A stretch of 64,000 bases of DNA from Salinimicrobium profundisediminis (GCF_026241755.1 NZ_JAPJDA010000021.1:18640-82639), one strand, 5' to 3'. Shown: positions 1-9,488, counted from the stretch's first letter. Made by a program: numbers and translations. The notes: generated from the letters alone by a model not told the origin.

Positions 1-37
1 GCACTTTGTTTCTAATAGTTCTCATAACATTAAATAT

Positions 38-211
38 TTAAAGATTAATAATGGATTTACTTTTTATATCCGGAGCGTTTTCCTTTTTGTTTTTCTTTGG
101 TGCCGCTTCCTTTTTGATGTTGTTGTTTGATTTCATTTTTCCTATTTTTTGATTTACTTCCCATAGAGCCTTCGCTGTTACCTTTTTTGTTGCTGTATGA
201 TTTTTAAACAT
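38..211 (-). CDS. possible small lysine-rich protein
   Basis: A 57-codon frame begins at the ATG at 209-211 and encodes a strongly basic, Lys/Asn-rich peptide with no hydrophobic segment. A longer version from 268 is possible, but its extra N-terminal residues look less protein-like. No Shine-Dalgarno sequence is visible, which is common in this phylum, and no neighbour supports it as part of an operon. I recognise no family. It could be a small nucleic-acid-binding protein or simply an open frame. Confidence 0.2.
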   Translation of the reverse strand: MFKNHTATKKVTAKALWEVNQKIGKMKSNNNIKKEAAPKKNKKENAPDIKSKSIINL

Positions 212-893
212 TCGGAATTGATAAGGACTTATAAAAAGGAGGTACGACTGGCTTATGCAGTCCGTCAACTTCCGAATGTTGTTACTTTGCTTACAAAAAA
301 GGTGAGGTCAGCGCAGGCTCGGGAGGATTCAAAAAGGCTTAGGGGAAGAACAGAACATCTGGAAGTGGCACCAAAGCCATAATATGAAAATCCATTTTGA
401 GCGGACTTCATCCCCAATTATGTAGTGTAGCGCAGCCTTCAGAAGAAATGAATTTCCGGCGTAGTGAAAAAAAGAAATTGGGGATGATGTCCAGGAAGTT
501 TTAAAGTGAAGCTCTTTTCCCGAAATGGAGCTTTTTCTGTGGAATGCAGCGGAAATGTGCTGAGCGGCTTTAGACCATGCAATATTCTCCGGTTATGAGA
601 AATTACAATTCCTTTCTATTTCTTTATTAGTTAAAAGGAACACATATTCTATCATTTTTAGGGGATATATAATCCTTAATTTCTTGTTTTATCATTTAGT
701 ATTATGAAAAATTGAAATACTCCACTTTTTACCCAATAAACTTTTCTTAATCAATTCTTAATCTAAAGCAAACTCACTTAAAGGTAGTTTTCGGTTGTTT
801 TGCATTCATCAGTTCAGAAACGAAAACAGAAAAAATAATCTCTAAACAGATTACTTATAAGAAGAAAGTCAAATAAGAATTAGCCAAAAAAAA
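212..893. other. gene-poor stretch upstream of the first SusC operon
   Basis: I find no convincing gene here. The 61-codon plus frame at 197-382 overlaps the minus-strand candidate and has no recognisable composition. Two secondary structures stand out: the long inverted repeat at 403-492, and a short stem at 509-533 (AAGCTC paired with GAGCTT, followed by T residues) that could be a weak terminator. From about 600 to 890 the DNA is AT-rich and probably holds the promoter region for the SusC operon starting at 965. Confidence 0.5.
403..492. repeat. 17-bp imperfect inverted repeat with 56-bp loop
   Basis: The arm GGACTTCATCCCCAATT (403-419) is matched by AATTGGGGATGATGTCC (476-492), 16 of 17 positions complementary. 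The 56-bp loop contains no gene. The spacing is too long for a simple terminator. It could be the ends of a small non-autonomous mobile element, a recombination site, or part of a structured RNA. The complementarity is seen directly; the role is unknown. Confidence 0.5.
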
Positions 894-921
894 AGCCCAC
901 TCTGCTGCAACAGATTGGGCT
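894..921. promoter_or_regulatory. leader hairpin upstream of SusC (or minus-strand terminator)
   Basis: AGCCCACTCTG (894-904) pairs with CAGATTGGGCT (911-921) around the loop CTGCAA, with one mismatch. Nine A residues precede it on the plus strand, so read on the minus strand it has the form of a rho-independent terminator (stem plus T-run). On the plus strand it would lie in the 5' leader of the SusC mRNA, 43 nt before the start codon. A similar hairpin sits the same distance upstream of the SusC start at 56565. A role in attenuation or mRNA stability is inference. Confidence 0.5.
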
Positions 922-964
922 AACCAAAACTTAACTACAAAAATCAAATTTTAGCCAAATTGTA

Positions 965-3900
965 ATGAACACTAACATACAATTTTTTTTAAGATTACTC
1001 TTAAAGAAACACTTCATTTTGTTGTATTTTCTTTTAGTTATACCGGAAGCTTTTGCGTCCGATACTAATAATATTATCCAAAATTTTAATTCTAAAGCAT
1101 CTCAGCAAGTTGTTCAGGGCAAGGTAATAGACCAGGAAGGCTTACCCTTGCCCGGAGTTACAGTTCAGATTAAAGGTACTTCGATAGGAACAGTAACAGA
1201 TTTTGAAGGGAGATTCAGCTTAACCGCGTCAAGTCAAAGTGATACACTAGTTTTCTCTTATTTAGGTTTTAAATCTCAGGAAAGAAAAATTGGTTCTCAA
1301 ACTGAATTTGTAATAACTCTTGAACAGGACCTTCAAGCCCTTAATGAAGTTGTTGTGGTGGGGTATGGAAAAACCAGCAGAGAGAATTTATCCACCGCAG
1401 TCAGCACTGTGAATACGGAAAATATTGCAGAACGACCTGTAGCCGATATAACTTCCAGTTTACAGGGTCTCAGTCCTGGACTGAACGTCACCCAATCCAC
1501 AGGTAAAGTCGGTGCTGAACCCCGGATCAACATTCGTGGGTTTACCTCTATTAATGGAGGCCAGCCATTGATTTTAATAGATGGAGTTGAGGGCAACCTG
1601 AGTAACCTGAACCCCAATGACGTGGAATCCATAAGCGTTCTGAAGGATGCAGGATCTGCAGCTATATATGGAGCCAGGGCTGCTTTTGGTGTGGTGCTGG
1701 TAACCACTAAAAATGCAAAGGAGGGAAACATCCTGGTCAATCTTGGAAGTACTATAGCTGTTAGCAGCCCAACAATGAACACGGATTTTGTTACTGATCC
1801 GTATTTGGCTGTATCCATTGTTGATGAAGCCTTCAGAAATAACAGTGGAGCTTCCTATACCGGTTATTCTGAAGCCGACATGGAGGCTTTACTTGAAGTA
1901 TCTCAAAATCCGTCATTAGCAAGAGTTATTGTTGACCAAAGAAATGGACGGGAACAATATGTACATTATGGACATACAGACTGGTGGGATACTTTTTTCA
2001 GGAAAAGATATCCTTCACAGATCTACACAGGATCAGTCTCGGGAGGGTCTGAAAAGATCCAGGCATATTTTTCATACCGCAATTTCCAGTCTACCGGGAT
2101 ATTAAAGGTCCAGGACGATGAATTCCAAAAATACAATCTCAGAGGTAAATTGGACATTCAAGCTAACGACTGGCTAAAATTCTCCAATAACATGCAATAC
2201 AATAGCTCCGAAGATCTAGAGCATGGAGGAACCCAATACGGTTATCGTGACGTCTGGGGAAGCATGATATGGGTTCATGCCTTGCCTTCGTACATGCCTA
2301 CAAATCCCGATGGTACTGCCTTGTGGAGAACAGAATTGAACAACTATACTATTGGGGACGGCATTTACGCTTCTTTATTACAGGGAACTTCTAAACAACA
2401 GACAAATGATAATGGCTTTTCCAATATAGCATCAGCTGAGTTAAAACTTTTTCCTTCCCTAAAAATTAACGGAAGCTATGCGATACGGAGAAATAACTAC
2501 AGCCAATTTGAACGTTCCACCCGGATTCCCTATTCCATTTATCCCGGTCAAATAGACCTGATGGGGTATGACTATCTAAACGAGTACAGGTCGGAAAGCA
2601 AGTATGATGCCCTGAACGTTTACGGGGAGTATAGAGGACTTTTTGGAGACCACAATTTAAAAGCTGTACTGGGGTACAACCATGAAACATTCCTGATAAA
2701 ACGCATTGAAGCAGGAAAACAAAATCTTATCTCCGACAACCTTAATTCCCTCGGACTGGCCACCAGTAACCCTTCTGCAGGAGGGAGTGCCTCTGAATGG
2801 GCCTTGCAAGGATTATTCTATCGCCTTTCATATGACTATAAGGATAAATACCTACTGGAGTTTAACGGAAGATATGATGCAACCTCAAGATTTCCATCCA
2901 ACTACAGGTGGGGATTCTTTCCATCTGCATCAGCAGGTTGGTTGTTAAACAAAGAAGGTTTTTTTAGTGATCTTGAGAAGGATATTAACATGCTCAAATT
3001 GCGGGTCTCTTACGGTTCACTGGGTAACCAGAACATAAATGACTACGCATATTTCTCCACACTTCCCAATGGTCTGTATGATTACGTAATGAATGGAAGC
3101 AGACTCAATTTTATTGAATCACCAGCTTTGAATCCCACGGAAATAACCTGGGAAGAAGTTAGTACTTTAAATCTGGGAACAGACATAGCCCTATTGGACA
3201 ACCGGTTCTTCATGAGCTTCGACTGGTTTCAGAGGGACACCGAAGGAATGCTGGTGCCGGGAGCCACCTTACCTGCAGTGCTCGGAGCAGCTTCTCCACT
3301 TGAAAATGCAGCAGATCTGAGAACCCGGGGCTTTGAACTCTCTTTGACATATGGAGATTCTTTTGAACTGTCCAATGATCCTTTTTCATTTTCCTTAACC
3401 GGAAACTTGTCAAATTCAGTAACTAAAATCACACGATTTGAAAATCCCAATTTAAGCCTAATCGATTTTTATGAAGGAATGACCAATGGAGAACTGTGGG
3501 GCTATCGTATAGATGGATTATTTCAGACGGAAGAAGAAATAGCAAATCATGCAGATCAGAGTTTTGTGTCCAACCGTATCACTTCAGGAGGAGGATTAAA
3601 GCCGGGTGATGTAAAATATTTGGATCTCAATGGAGATGGTGTCGTAAACCAGGGAGAAAATACGGTTAATGATCCCGGAGACAGGGAGATAATCGGTAAC
3701 TCAGCACCACGATATTTATACAGTTTAACCCTGAACACGGAATGGAAAGGATTTGATCTTTCGGCCTTCTTCCAGGGTGTAGGCAAACAGGATTGGTATC
3801 CCAATTCAGACTCGCGACTTTTCTGGGGCCCCTACAACAGGCCATACAATTCTTTTATCAGAAAAGATCTTGCGGATAATATGTGGTCTCCTGAAAATCC

Positions 3901-4246
3901 CAACGCCTATTTCCCAAGGAATTATGGATATATAGCATTGGGAGGATCCTTGGAAAAGGTCAATGACAGATATCTTCAAAGCGTAGCCTATCTGCGGTTG
4001 AAGAACCTCACCTTTGGCTACACGGTACCAGAAGGGATCATTTCTCAGGTTCCTGCCACAAAATTACGGGTTTATTTCAGTGGAGAGAACCTATTCACAT
4101 TTTCTCCCCTAACAGACTATATTGATCCGGAAGCAGCCAGTAATTCAGTTAATTTAAACCAACCAACAACTTCCTCCAACCGAAGTACTGCCCAAACAGT
4201 TCCTTTTACCAAAACATATTCTTTGGGATTAACATTCCAATTCTAA
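965..4246 (+). CDS. SusC/RagA-type TonB-linked outer-membrane transporter
   Basis: A 1093-residue TonB-dependent importer that would form the beta-barrel of a SusCD nutrient complex in the outer membrane. The N-terminus has a hydrophobic signal peptide ending near EAFAS (residue 32), then a carboxypeptidase-D-regulatory-like domain (about 50-120, with LPLPGVTVQIKGT), the family's LNEVVVVGYG stretch as TonB-box region, and a plug domain (about 135-250, containing LILIDGVEGN and IYGARAAFGVVLVTT). The rest is barrel, and the final residues end in an aromatic FQF as expected for BAM-dependent insertion. Length is normal for the family. It is followed after 10 nt by its SusD partner and then by two exported EEP enzymes, which suggests a phosphodiester-containing substrate rather than a glycan. 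No glycoside hydrolase lies in the operon. The substrate assignment is inference. Confidence 0.93.
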   Translation: MNTNIQFFLRLLLKKHFILLYFLLVIPEAFASDTNNIIQNFNSKASQQVVQGKVIDQEGLPLPGVTVQIKGTSIGTVTDFEGRFSLTASSQSDTLVFSYLGFKSQERKIGSQTEFVITLEQDLQALNEVVVVGYGKTSRENLSTAVSTVNTENIAERPVADITSSLQGLSPGLNVTQSTGKVGAEPRINIRGFTSINGGQPLILIDGVEGNLSNLNPNDVESISVLKDAGSAAIYGARAAFGVVLVTTKNAKEGNILVNLGSTIAVSSPTMNTDFVTDPYLAVSIVDEAFRNNSGASYTGYSEADMEALLEVSQNPSLARVIVDQRNGREQYVHYGHTDWWDTFFRKRYPSQIYTGSVSGGSEKIQAYFSYRNFQSTGILKVQDDEFQKYNLRGKLDIQANDWLKFSNNMQYNSSEDLEHGGTQYGYRDVWGSMIWVHALPSYMPTNPDGTALWRTELNNYTIGDGIYASLLQGTSKQQTNDNGFSNIASAELKLFPSLKINGSYAIRRNNYSQFERSTRIPYSIYPGQIDLMGYDYLNEYRSESKYDALNVYGEYRGLFGDHNLKAVLGYNHETFLIKRIEAGKQNLISDNLNSLGLATSNPSAGGSASEWALQGLFYRLSYDYKDKYLLEFNGRYDATSRFPSNYRWGFFPSASAGWLLNKEGFFSDLEKDINMLKLRVSYGSLGNQNINDYAYFSTLPNGLYDYVMNGSRLNFIESPALNPTEITWEEVSTLNLGTDIALLDNRFFMSFDWFQRDTEGMLVPGATLPAVLGAASPLENAADLRTRGFELSLTYGDSFELSNDPFSFSLTGNLSNSVTKITRFENPNLSLIDFYEGMTNGELWGYRIDGLFQTEEEIANHADQSFVSNRITSGGGLKPGDVKYLDLNGDGVVNQGENTVNDPGDREIIGNSAPRYLYSLTLNTEWKGFDLSAFFQGVGKQDWYPNSDSRLFWGPYNRPYNSFIRKDLADNMWSPENPNAYFPRNYGYIALGGSLEKVNDRYLQSVAYLRLKNLTFGYTVPEGIISQVPATKLRVYFSGENLFTFSPLTDYIDPEAASNSVNLNQPTTSSNRSTAQTVPFTKTYSLGLTFQF

Positions 4247-4256
4247 AACAAGCCCT

Positions 4257-5996
4257 ATGAACTATAAAAATATATTATTTCTTGCAGTTTTGTGCTGTAC
4301 TCTGTTCTCGTGTAGCGAAGAATTCCTGGATAAAGAACCCTTATCAGAGGTTACTCCGGAAAACTTCTTTGTAACGGCCAGTGACCTGGAACTATACACC
4401 AACGGATTCTACAGGATGCTACCTCATACTTCCATCTACAACGGCGATTCAAGAACCGATAATATCATACAAAATGAATTGAGTGATGAGATGAGGGGAA
4501 CACGCCTGGTTCCCACATCCGGAGGAGGATGGGATTGGGCATATCTACGGGATATCAATTTTTTTCTTGAAAATTATACGAGAAGCGATGATGAAGCCGC
4601 CAAGAACCATTACGGAGGTGTCGCTCGTTTTTTCAGGGCCTACTTTTATTTCCAGAAGTTACAACGTTTCGGAGAGGTGCCATGGTATGACTCGACTATA
4701 GACCCTTCAGATAAAGAAGCCCTTACTAAGCCAAGAGATTCCCGTCAATTTGTAGTAGATAAAATCCTGGAAGACCTGGATTGGGCTATAGCAAACATGG
4801 AAGCAGCCCAGAACATGTTCGAGGTCAGCAAATACACAGCATTGGCTTTAAAGTCAAGAGTTGGACTTTATGAAGGCACTTATGAAAAATACAGAAGTAT
4901 AGACGGGTACGAAAAATACCTTGAAGCTTCAGTGGCAGCCTCTGAGGAGCTGATCAATAGTTCGCCCTATAGGATATACAGTACAGGAAAGCCAGAAGAA
5001 GATTATGCAAATCTGTTCAATTCTCATGAAGCCATAGGTACTGAAATAATTCTTGCACGGGCATATTCTGAAGCATTGAATATAGGACATAATGTCAATT
5101 ACTATACTACCACCTCCTCTTACGGAAGACCTGGAATGCCTAAAGATTTGGTCAATAGTTACCTGTACAGAGATGGGTCCCGCTTCACCGATCAAGATAA
5201 TTACAATCAATTATTTTTTACAGAAGAGGTGAAAGATCGAGACCCAAGGCTTTCCCAAACCATCCGGACCCCCGGCTACACCAGAAAAGGTGAGTCCATG
5301 GAACTGGCACCAAATTTAGGGGCCACTGTTACAGGATACCAGATTACAAAATACGTCACCGAACCGGTTTATGATACAAATGGACAATCTATAACAGATC
5401 TCACTTTATTCCGGTTTGCAGAAGTTGTTCTGAACTACGCGGAAGCGAAGGCAGAACTTGGTACTCTAACCCAGGAAGATCTGGATAATTCGATCAACCT
5501 GCTGAGAGACAGAGTGGGTATGGCCCATTTGTCATTGGAAACTGCCAATGGTAATCCTGATCCTTTTATGGCTGATCAGTATCCTGGTGTAGCCGAAAAT
5601 AACAAAGGAGTAATCCTGGAAATCCGACGGGAAAGACGTATTGAACTTTACATGGAAAACTTCAGATGGGATGATGTCGTACGTTGGAAAGCCGGAGAAA
5701 CTTTAACGCAACCCATTCGAGGCATGTATTTTCCCGGTCCAGGCGAATATGATCTGACCGGAGATGGTGAAACCAACGTGGTGTTGTATCAGGGAGAGCG
5801 TCCAGACAAGCTTGTTCCGGGAGTTCAGTATTATGAAATAGGTTCAGATGTATTTCTTGATGAGAACAACCTAATAGAGCCACATCCGGATTTCGACAAT
5901 CGCACTTTCAATGAGAATAAGGATTACCTTTATCCGCTTCCACGTATCGAACTACAATTGAACCCTAATTTAGAACAAAATCCAGGATGGGAATGA
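4257..5996 (+). CDS. SusD/RagB-type nutrient-binding outer-membrane lipoprotein
   Basis: A 579-residue SusD-like lipoprotein, the lid of the SusC barrel encoded just upstream. It starts with a lipoprotein signal whose lipobox is TLFSCSEE (Cys about residue 19), followed by the usual FLDKEPLSEVTPENFF stretch. The middle is TPR-like and helical (ARFFRAYFYFQKLQRFGEVP is the typical second helix pair). The C-terminus has the diagnostic LRDRVGMAHL, RRERRIELYME and YPLPRIELQLNPNLEQNPGW segments. Its stop codon overlaps the start of the downstream EEP gene, so the four genes are translationally coupled or nearly so. Confidence 0.93.
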   Translation: MNYKNILFLAVLCCTLFSCSEEFLDKEPLSEVTPENFFVTASDLELYTNGFYRMLPHTSIYNGDSRTDNIIQNELSDEMRGTRLVPTSGGGWDWAYLRDINFFLENYTRSDDEAAKNHYGGVARFFRAYFYFQKLQRFGEVPWYDSTIDPSDKEALTKPRDSRQFVVDKILEDLDWAIANMEAAQNMFEVSKYTALALKSRVGLYEGTYEKYRSIDGYEKYLEASVAASEELINSSPYRIYSTGKPEEDYANLFNSHEAIGTEIILARAYSEALNIGHNVNYYTTTSSYGRPGMPKDLVNSYLYRDGSRFTDQDNYNQLFFTEEVKDRDPRLSQTIRTPGYTRKGESMELAPNLGATVTGYQITKYVTEPVYDTNGQSITDLTLFRFAEVVLNYAEAKAELGTLTQEDLDNSINLLRDRVGMAHLSLETANGNPDPFMADQYPGVAENNKGVILEIRRERRIELYMENFRWDDVVRWKAGETLTQPIRGMYFPGPGEYDLTGDGETNVVLYQGERPDKLVPGVQYYEIGSDVFLDENNLIEPHPDFDNRTFNENKDYLYPLPRIELQLNPNLEQNPGWE

Positions 5997-6862
5997 AAAA
6001 CTTACTAATCATTGCAATGGTGCTTCTTACTATAAATGTAACTGCACAGAACAATAATGGAAATCTAATCGTTGCCTCTTATAATATAAGATGGAACAGC
6101 TCTGAGGACGGTATCAATATTTGGGAGAACCGTAAAGATTGGCTGACTAAGAGCATAAAATTCTTTGAACTGGACATCGTTGGTGCCCAGGAAGTCACCC
6201 ATACCCAATTAAAAGATATGGAATCTTTGCTCCCAGGCTTTGAAGTTGTTGGGGAAGGCAGAGAAGGAGGTGAAAAAGGAGAATACAGTCCCATTTTTTA
6301 TCGCAAGGATAGATTCGAGCTATTGGATAGTAGCACTTTCTGGTTGTCTGAAACTCCGGATAAAACAGCCTCAAAAGGTTGGGACGCCGCTTTGCCCCGC
6401 ATTGTTACCTGGGCAAGGTTCAGAGATAAAAAGGCAGGAGAAACCTTTTACTTTTTCAATACTCATTTTGATCATAGGGGGAAAGCGGCAAGAAAAAACA
6501 GTGCTGAATTGATTGGTAAAAGAATGCAGGCCATTGCAGGAGAGGAGCAAGTCATATTAACAGGCGATTTTAACACTGCACCAGACTCAGAACCTTATAA
6601 CGTTCTGCTGGACAATAAGCTTGAAGATACCTTTTCCAACTTGCCCGAAGAACAAATTTACTCTCCCGGTTATACCTTTAATAGTTGGGACGTAGAAGCC
6701 AGTGGGGATCGTTACAGAATAGACTATGTCTTCTACAAAGGAAAGAAATTACAGCCGGAAAAATATCATGTTTTGGACGGACAACGAGGAAGGTGGTTTA
6801 TTTCAGATCATTTTCCTGTAATAGCAAAGTTTATCTGGAAAAAATCTTTAGATTGTAATTGA
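5987..6862 (+). CDS. exported endonuclease/exonuclease/phosphatase family hydrolase
   Basis: A 291-residue metal-dependent phosphodiesterase of the EEP (DNase I-like) superfamily. A signal peptide covers about the first 20 residues (ending NVTAQ). Family motifs are intact: GAQEVTH (metal-binding Glu), NTHFDHRG (catalytic His), LTGDFNTAPDSEPYN (Asp and Asn) and the terminal SDHFPV (Asp-His). Two ATGs lie at 5987 and 5993; both overlap the SusD stop. Position after SusC-SusD suggests it releases phosphate, nucleosides or head groups from nucleic acid, phospholipid or inositol-type phosphodiesters at the cell surface or in the periplasm. The exact substrate cannot be read from sequence. Confidence 0.87.
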   Translation: MGMKNLLIIAMVLLTINVTAQNNNGNLIVASYNIRWNSSEDGINIWENRKDWLTKSIKFFELDIVGAQEVTHTQLKDMESLLPGFEVVGEGREGGEKGEYSPIFYRKDRFELLDSSTFWLSETPDKTASKGWDAALPRIVTWARFRDKKAGETFYFFNTHFDHRGKAARKNSAELIGKRMQAIAGEEQVILTGDFNTAPDSEPYNVLLDNKLEDTFSNLPEEQIYSPGYTFNSWDVEASGDRYRIDYVFYKGKKLQPEKYHVLDGQRGRWFISDHFPVIAKFIWKKSLDCN

Positions 6863-6871
6863 TCGACTACT

Positions 6872-7720
6872 ATGAAAAATTTTTCACTGTTTCTACTATT
6901 GGGGGCTGTCTTCACGACGGCCTCAATTTTACCTAGTTTTCAACCAGGAGATGGAACTAGTAAACCGAAAGAAGAGAGCGCGGCACCTAAAGATCGAATA
7001 GATAGAAGTCTCCGGGTGATGACCTACAACATACATCACGCGAACCCTCCTTCAATTCCTGATTCTATTAATATTTCGGCAATCGTTGAAACAATAGAAA
7101 AACAAAATCCTGATATTGTTGCATTGCAAGAAATCGATGTCAATACAGGAAGATCAGGGAAGGGAAACCAAGCAGAAATAATTGCTAAAAAGCTTAAAAT
7201 GAATGTATTTTTCGGTAAAGCAATAGATTTTGATGGTGGACAATATGGAGTCGCAATTCTCTCAAAATACCAAATTTCAGAAGAGAGAATCCACCTGCTT
7301 CCCAGTGCTTTCGGCACTCATGGTGAACCGAGAGTATTGGCTACAGTAAAAGTTTCACTTCCTGATAATACTTTTATTCGTTTTGGTAGTACACACTTAG
7401 ATGCTCAAAAAAAGGATTTTGATCGGCTTCTTCAAATAAAAGAAATTGTAAATCTTGCTTCACAAGAAAAACTGCCAATGATTATAGCAGGAGATTTTAA
7501 TGCACCTCCAGACTCAGAAGTCATTAATATTTTGGATATGAATTTTACCAGGACCTGTAGTACATGTGAACCAACAATCCCAGTTCATGATCCTGAAAAA
7601 GCCATAGATTTCATTGCATATAAACCAAAAAAGTTATTTGCTATAAAAGAACATAGGGTTATACAAACGTCCGCTTCAGATCATTTGCCTGTGTTGGCTG
7701 TTTTGAACATTATTAAGTGA
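6872..7720 (+). CDS. second exported EEP-family hydrolase
   Basis: A 282-residue EEP-superfamily protein, paralogous in fold to the gene 9 nt upstream but clearly diverged. The N-terminus has a hydrophobic signal segment (FSLFLLLGAVFTTASILPSF) followed by a charged linker. Motifs: LQEIDVNTGRSG (metal-binding Glu), FGSTHLDAQ (His), IIAGDFNAPPDSEV (Asp/Asn) and TSASDHLPVLA (Asp-His). The QYGVAILSKY segment is typical of sphingomyelinase/endonuclease-like members. It is the last gene of the SusC-SusD-EEP-EEP operon; no terminator with a clear T-run was seen downstream. The pair may act successively on one substrate (inference). Confidence 0.85.
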   Translation: MKNFSLFLLLGAVFTTASILPSFQPGDGTSKPKEESAAPKDRIDRSLRVMTYNIHHANPPSIPDSINISAIVETIEKQNPDIVALQEIDVNTGRSGKGNQAEIIAKKLKMNVFFGKAIDFDGGQYGVAILSKYQISEERIHLLPSAFGTHGEPRVLATVKVSLPDNTFIRFGSTHLDAQKKDFDRLLQIKEIVNLASQEKLPMIIAGDFNAPPDSEVINILDMNFTRTCSTCEPTIPVHDPEKAIDFIAYKPKKLFAIKEHRVIQTSASDHLPVLAVLNIIK

Positions 7721-8256
7721 TTAAAATAAAAAAAATTACTTATTACTGCCAATAGCCTGTTATATTCCCTGGAATTTCAGATCAAAATTGCTACAGATAA
7801 GGTAATTAAAGATAATAACCATTACGGCAGAAATGAAAAAAAAAGAACAAGAAATTCCACAAATGACTGTAATTAATGCTTCAGATGTCGTTGCGTCTAA
7901 TTAGAACGGCAAATAAAAAATACCTGTGAATGATGACCATATTATTTCAGTTTTAAAACCATCTGGATATAAAAGTTAGTGAAAGATGGCTTGAAGAAAA
8001 ACTTGTTGATATAATGTACTATACTGATACAGGTTTTTTGTTTATACACAAGATTCTACTTCTCTTTAATAATTCTCATCTTGACCCTCTCCCAAAAAAG
8101 ATATGCTTCAATTCCTGCTTAAGTAATAATGGTGAATCTTAATGATTCAACTGAATAATAAGAAGAAATTTTAGCATCTAAATTTTCCATTGAAACAATG
8201 TGAAAAATTCAAAATATCAGAAAGTGCACGACAAGGAGTTTTTCAGGAGTGGAAAG
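7721..8256. other. AT-rich gene-free stretch, probably decayed sequence
   Basis: No intact gene. Short broken frames occur (for example a 23-codon plus-strand frame from about 7833, and a stretch near 7975-8060 reading SERWLEEKLVDIMYY in one frame). They look like remains of a degraded coding region, but none can be assigned. No terminator-like hairpin with a T-run was identified. Confidence 0.4.
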
Positions 8257-8958
8257 TTAACCTTTTAAAATTGGAATCAAATCTTCTTTTTTGGGGATAA
8301 CAGAAAACTTGATTAGACATGTAATCCCAAACAAATATAAAAGAGCAGAAGGGAAATAAAACAAATTTAATTCCATATAATACGCAATAAACAATGTTAC
8401 ATCAGAAATAACCAGAAAAAGGATTGCATTTATGAAAAATAAAGAAGATCGATTGTTGTACAAATTATTGTAGTAGACTGCTGCTAAAATTAAAAGAATA
8501 CTTAAGCAGCCATATAAAAGAAAAAGATGCTCAACGAAAAGATCATTAAATTTCTCACGAATGATATCTTTTAAATAAAAAACCAATGCACCGTCCAGGA
8601 GAAAGAGCGTTCCAAAAATGATTTTTTCCAAAAGAGAAATTCTAATTTTTCTTAATTCTGGCCAAAGATGAAGTACAAGAAAAAGATAACAGAATATTCC
8701 ACTTAAATAATATCCTCTTCTAAAAACAGGAATTTCATAATGAATTACGCATACGTTAAGTATAACGAAAAAAAATGCGGCCCCTATTATATACATATCT
8801 TTAAGAAGATGTTGCCTCAATAAAAATGATAAAAGAACAACACTTTCTAAAAGTCTCAGCCAACTGAAAACCTCGTTATCAGATATGGAAAAGCCAACGA
8901 GATTTAAAAGTAGTAGGACAGAAAAGACAGCCCACAAAAGATTTCTATAATTTTTCAT
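8257..8958 (-). CDS. multi-pass inner-membrane protein, possibly YhhN-like
   Basis: A 233-residue protein with about seven or eight hydrophobic segments spanning nearly its whole length and a short basic C-terminal tail (KKEDLIPILKG). The late segment FLVISDVTLFIAYYME resembles the SD-containing helix of YhhN/lysoplasmalogenase-type proteins, but similarity is too slight for a firm call. It stands alone: gene-free DNA lies on both sides and the neighbours run on the opposite strand. Codon use is AT-rich. Function unknown; a membrane lipid or sensing role would be guesswork. Confidence 0.6.
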   Translation of the reverse strand: MKNYRNLLWAVFSVLLLLNLVGFSISDNEVFSWLRLLESVVLLSFLLRQHLLKDMYIIGAAFFFVILNVCVIHYEIPVFRRGYYLSGIFCYLFLVLHLWPELRKIRISLLEKIIFGTLFLLDGALVFYLKDIIREKFNDLFVEHLFLLYGCLSILLILAAVYYNNLYNNRSSLFFINAILFLVISDVTLFIAYYMELNLFYFPSALLYLFGITCLIKFSVIPKKEDLIPILKG

Positions 8959-9432
8959 ATAAATTTAATACTGAAAATTTACACAAAAAATAGCACTCCA
9001 CGAGAACGATAGCGAAAAATAAACAGACCATTATGTTACACTACGAATATCTATTTGCGATCAAAATAAGGAGTATCATGAACAACTAAAAAAATTGGTT
9101 CAGTAATAACTATCTGGATTCTAATATTCAACTCTCTTTTCTTTTATACAAGCAACCTAACAAAGGAATCAGGCCTGTAAATTAAAATCTAAGAGATACT
9201 ATATTGCGAGTTAGAACCTGAATAGCTTCCTTGGCCAAACTCTCTTTAGTAATCCATTTACGGAACTTTGGATAAATGTGCTATACTAGGCCACAAAAAG
9301 GTTTTTTTTTACAAAATACCTATTAGATCCCTACGATATTCATCATCATTTATGCAATTAAACTAACATTTTATTAGGGAATCCGCTAAATGCGGTGGAA
9401 GTAGTTCTTAAAGTTCATTAAGAGATAAATAC
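8959..9432. other. gene-free stretch with a decayed C-terminal gene fragment
   Basis: No intact gene. On the minus strand, 9182-9280 reads as a 32-residue C-terminal piece (containing KFRKWITKESLAKEAI) closed by a stop at 9182 and interrupted upstream by a stop at about 9283. This suggests the tail of a deleted gene. The rest is AT-rich. It directly precedes the hairpin and mobilization operon, so it may mark an insertion or deletion scar at the edge of the mobile element (inference). Confidence 0.35.
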
Positions 9433-9473
9433 TCAGGTTTCGGAAATATTATTTTAATATTTCCGAAACCTGA
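9433..9473. promoter_or_regulatory. 19-bp perfect palindromic hairpin before the mobilization operon (oriT or operator candidate)
   Basis: The arm TCAGGTTTCGGAAATATTA (9433-9451) is perfectly complementary to TAATATTTCCGAAACCTGA (9455-9473), with only TTT between. It ends 15 nt before the start codon of the first mobilization gene. A hairpin next to relaxosome genes is typical of an oriT nick region. Alternatively it could be an operator bound by the BfmA-like protein, which has a ribbon-helix-helix-like start. A terminator is less likely, since no long T-run follows. The palindrome is observed; the role is inference. Confidence 0.6.
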
Positions 9474-9488
9474 ATACAGACGCGCTGA

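Noticed and set aside
197..382. 61-codon plus-strand frame at the left edge
   Set aside because: It overlaps another candidate on the opposite strand, has no family-like composition and no neighbour to support it.
1333..1818. 161-codon minus-strand frame inside the first SusC gene
   Set aside because: It is antisense to the plug domain of a clear SusC gene, where Gly/Val-rich sequence often leaves open antisense frames.
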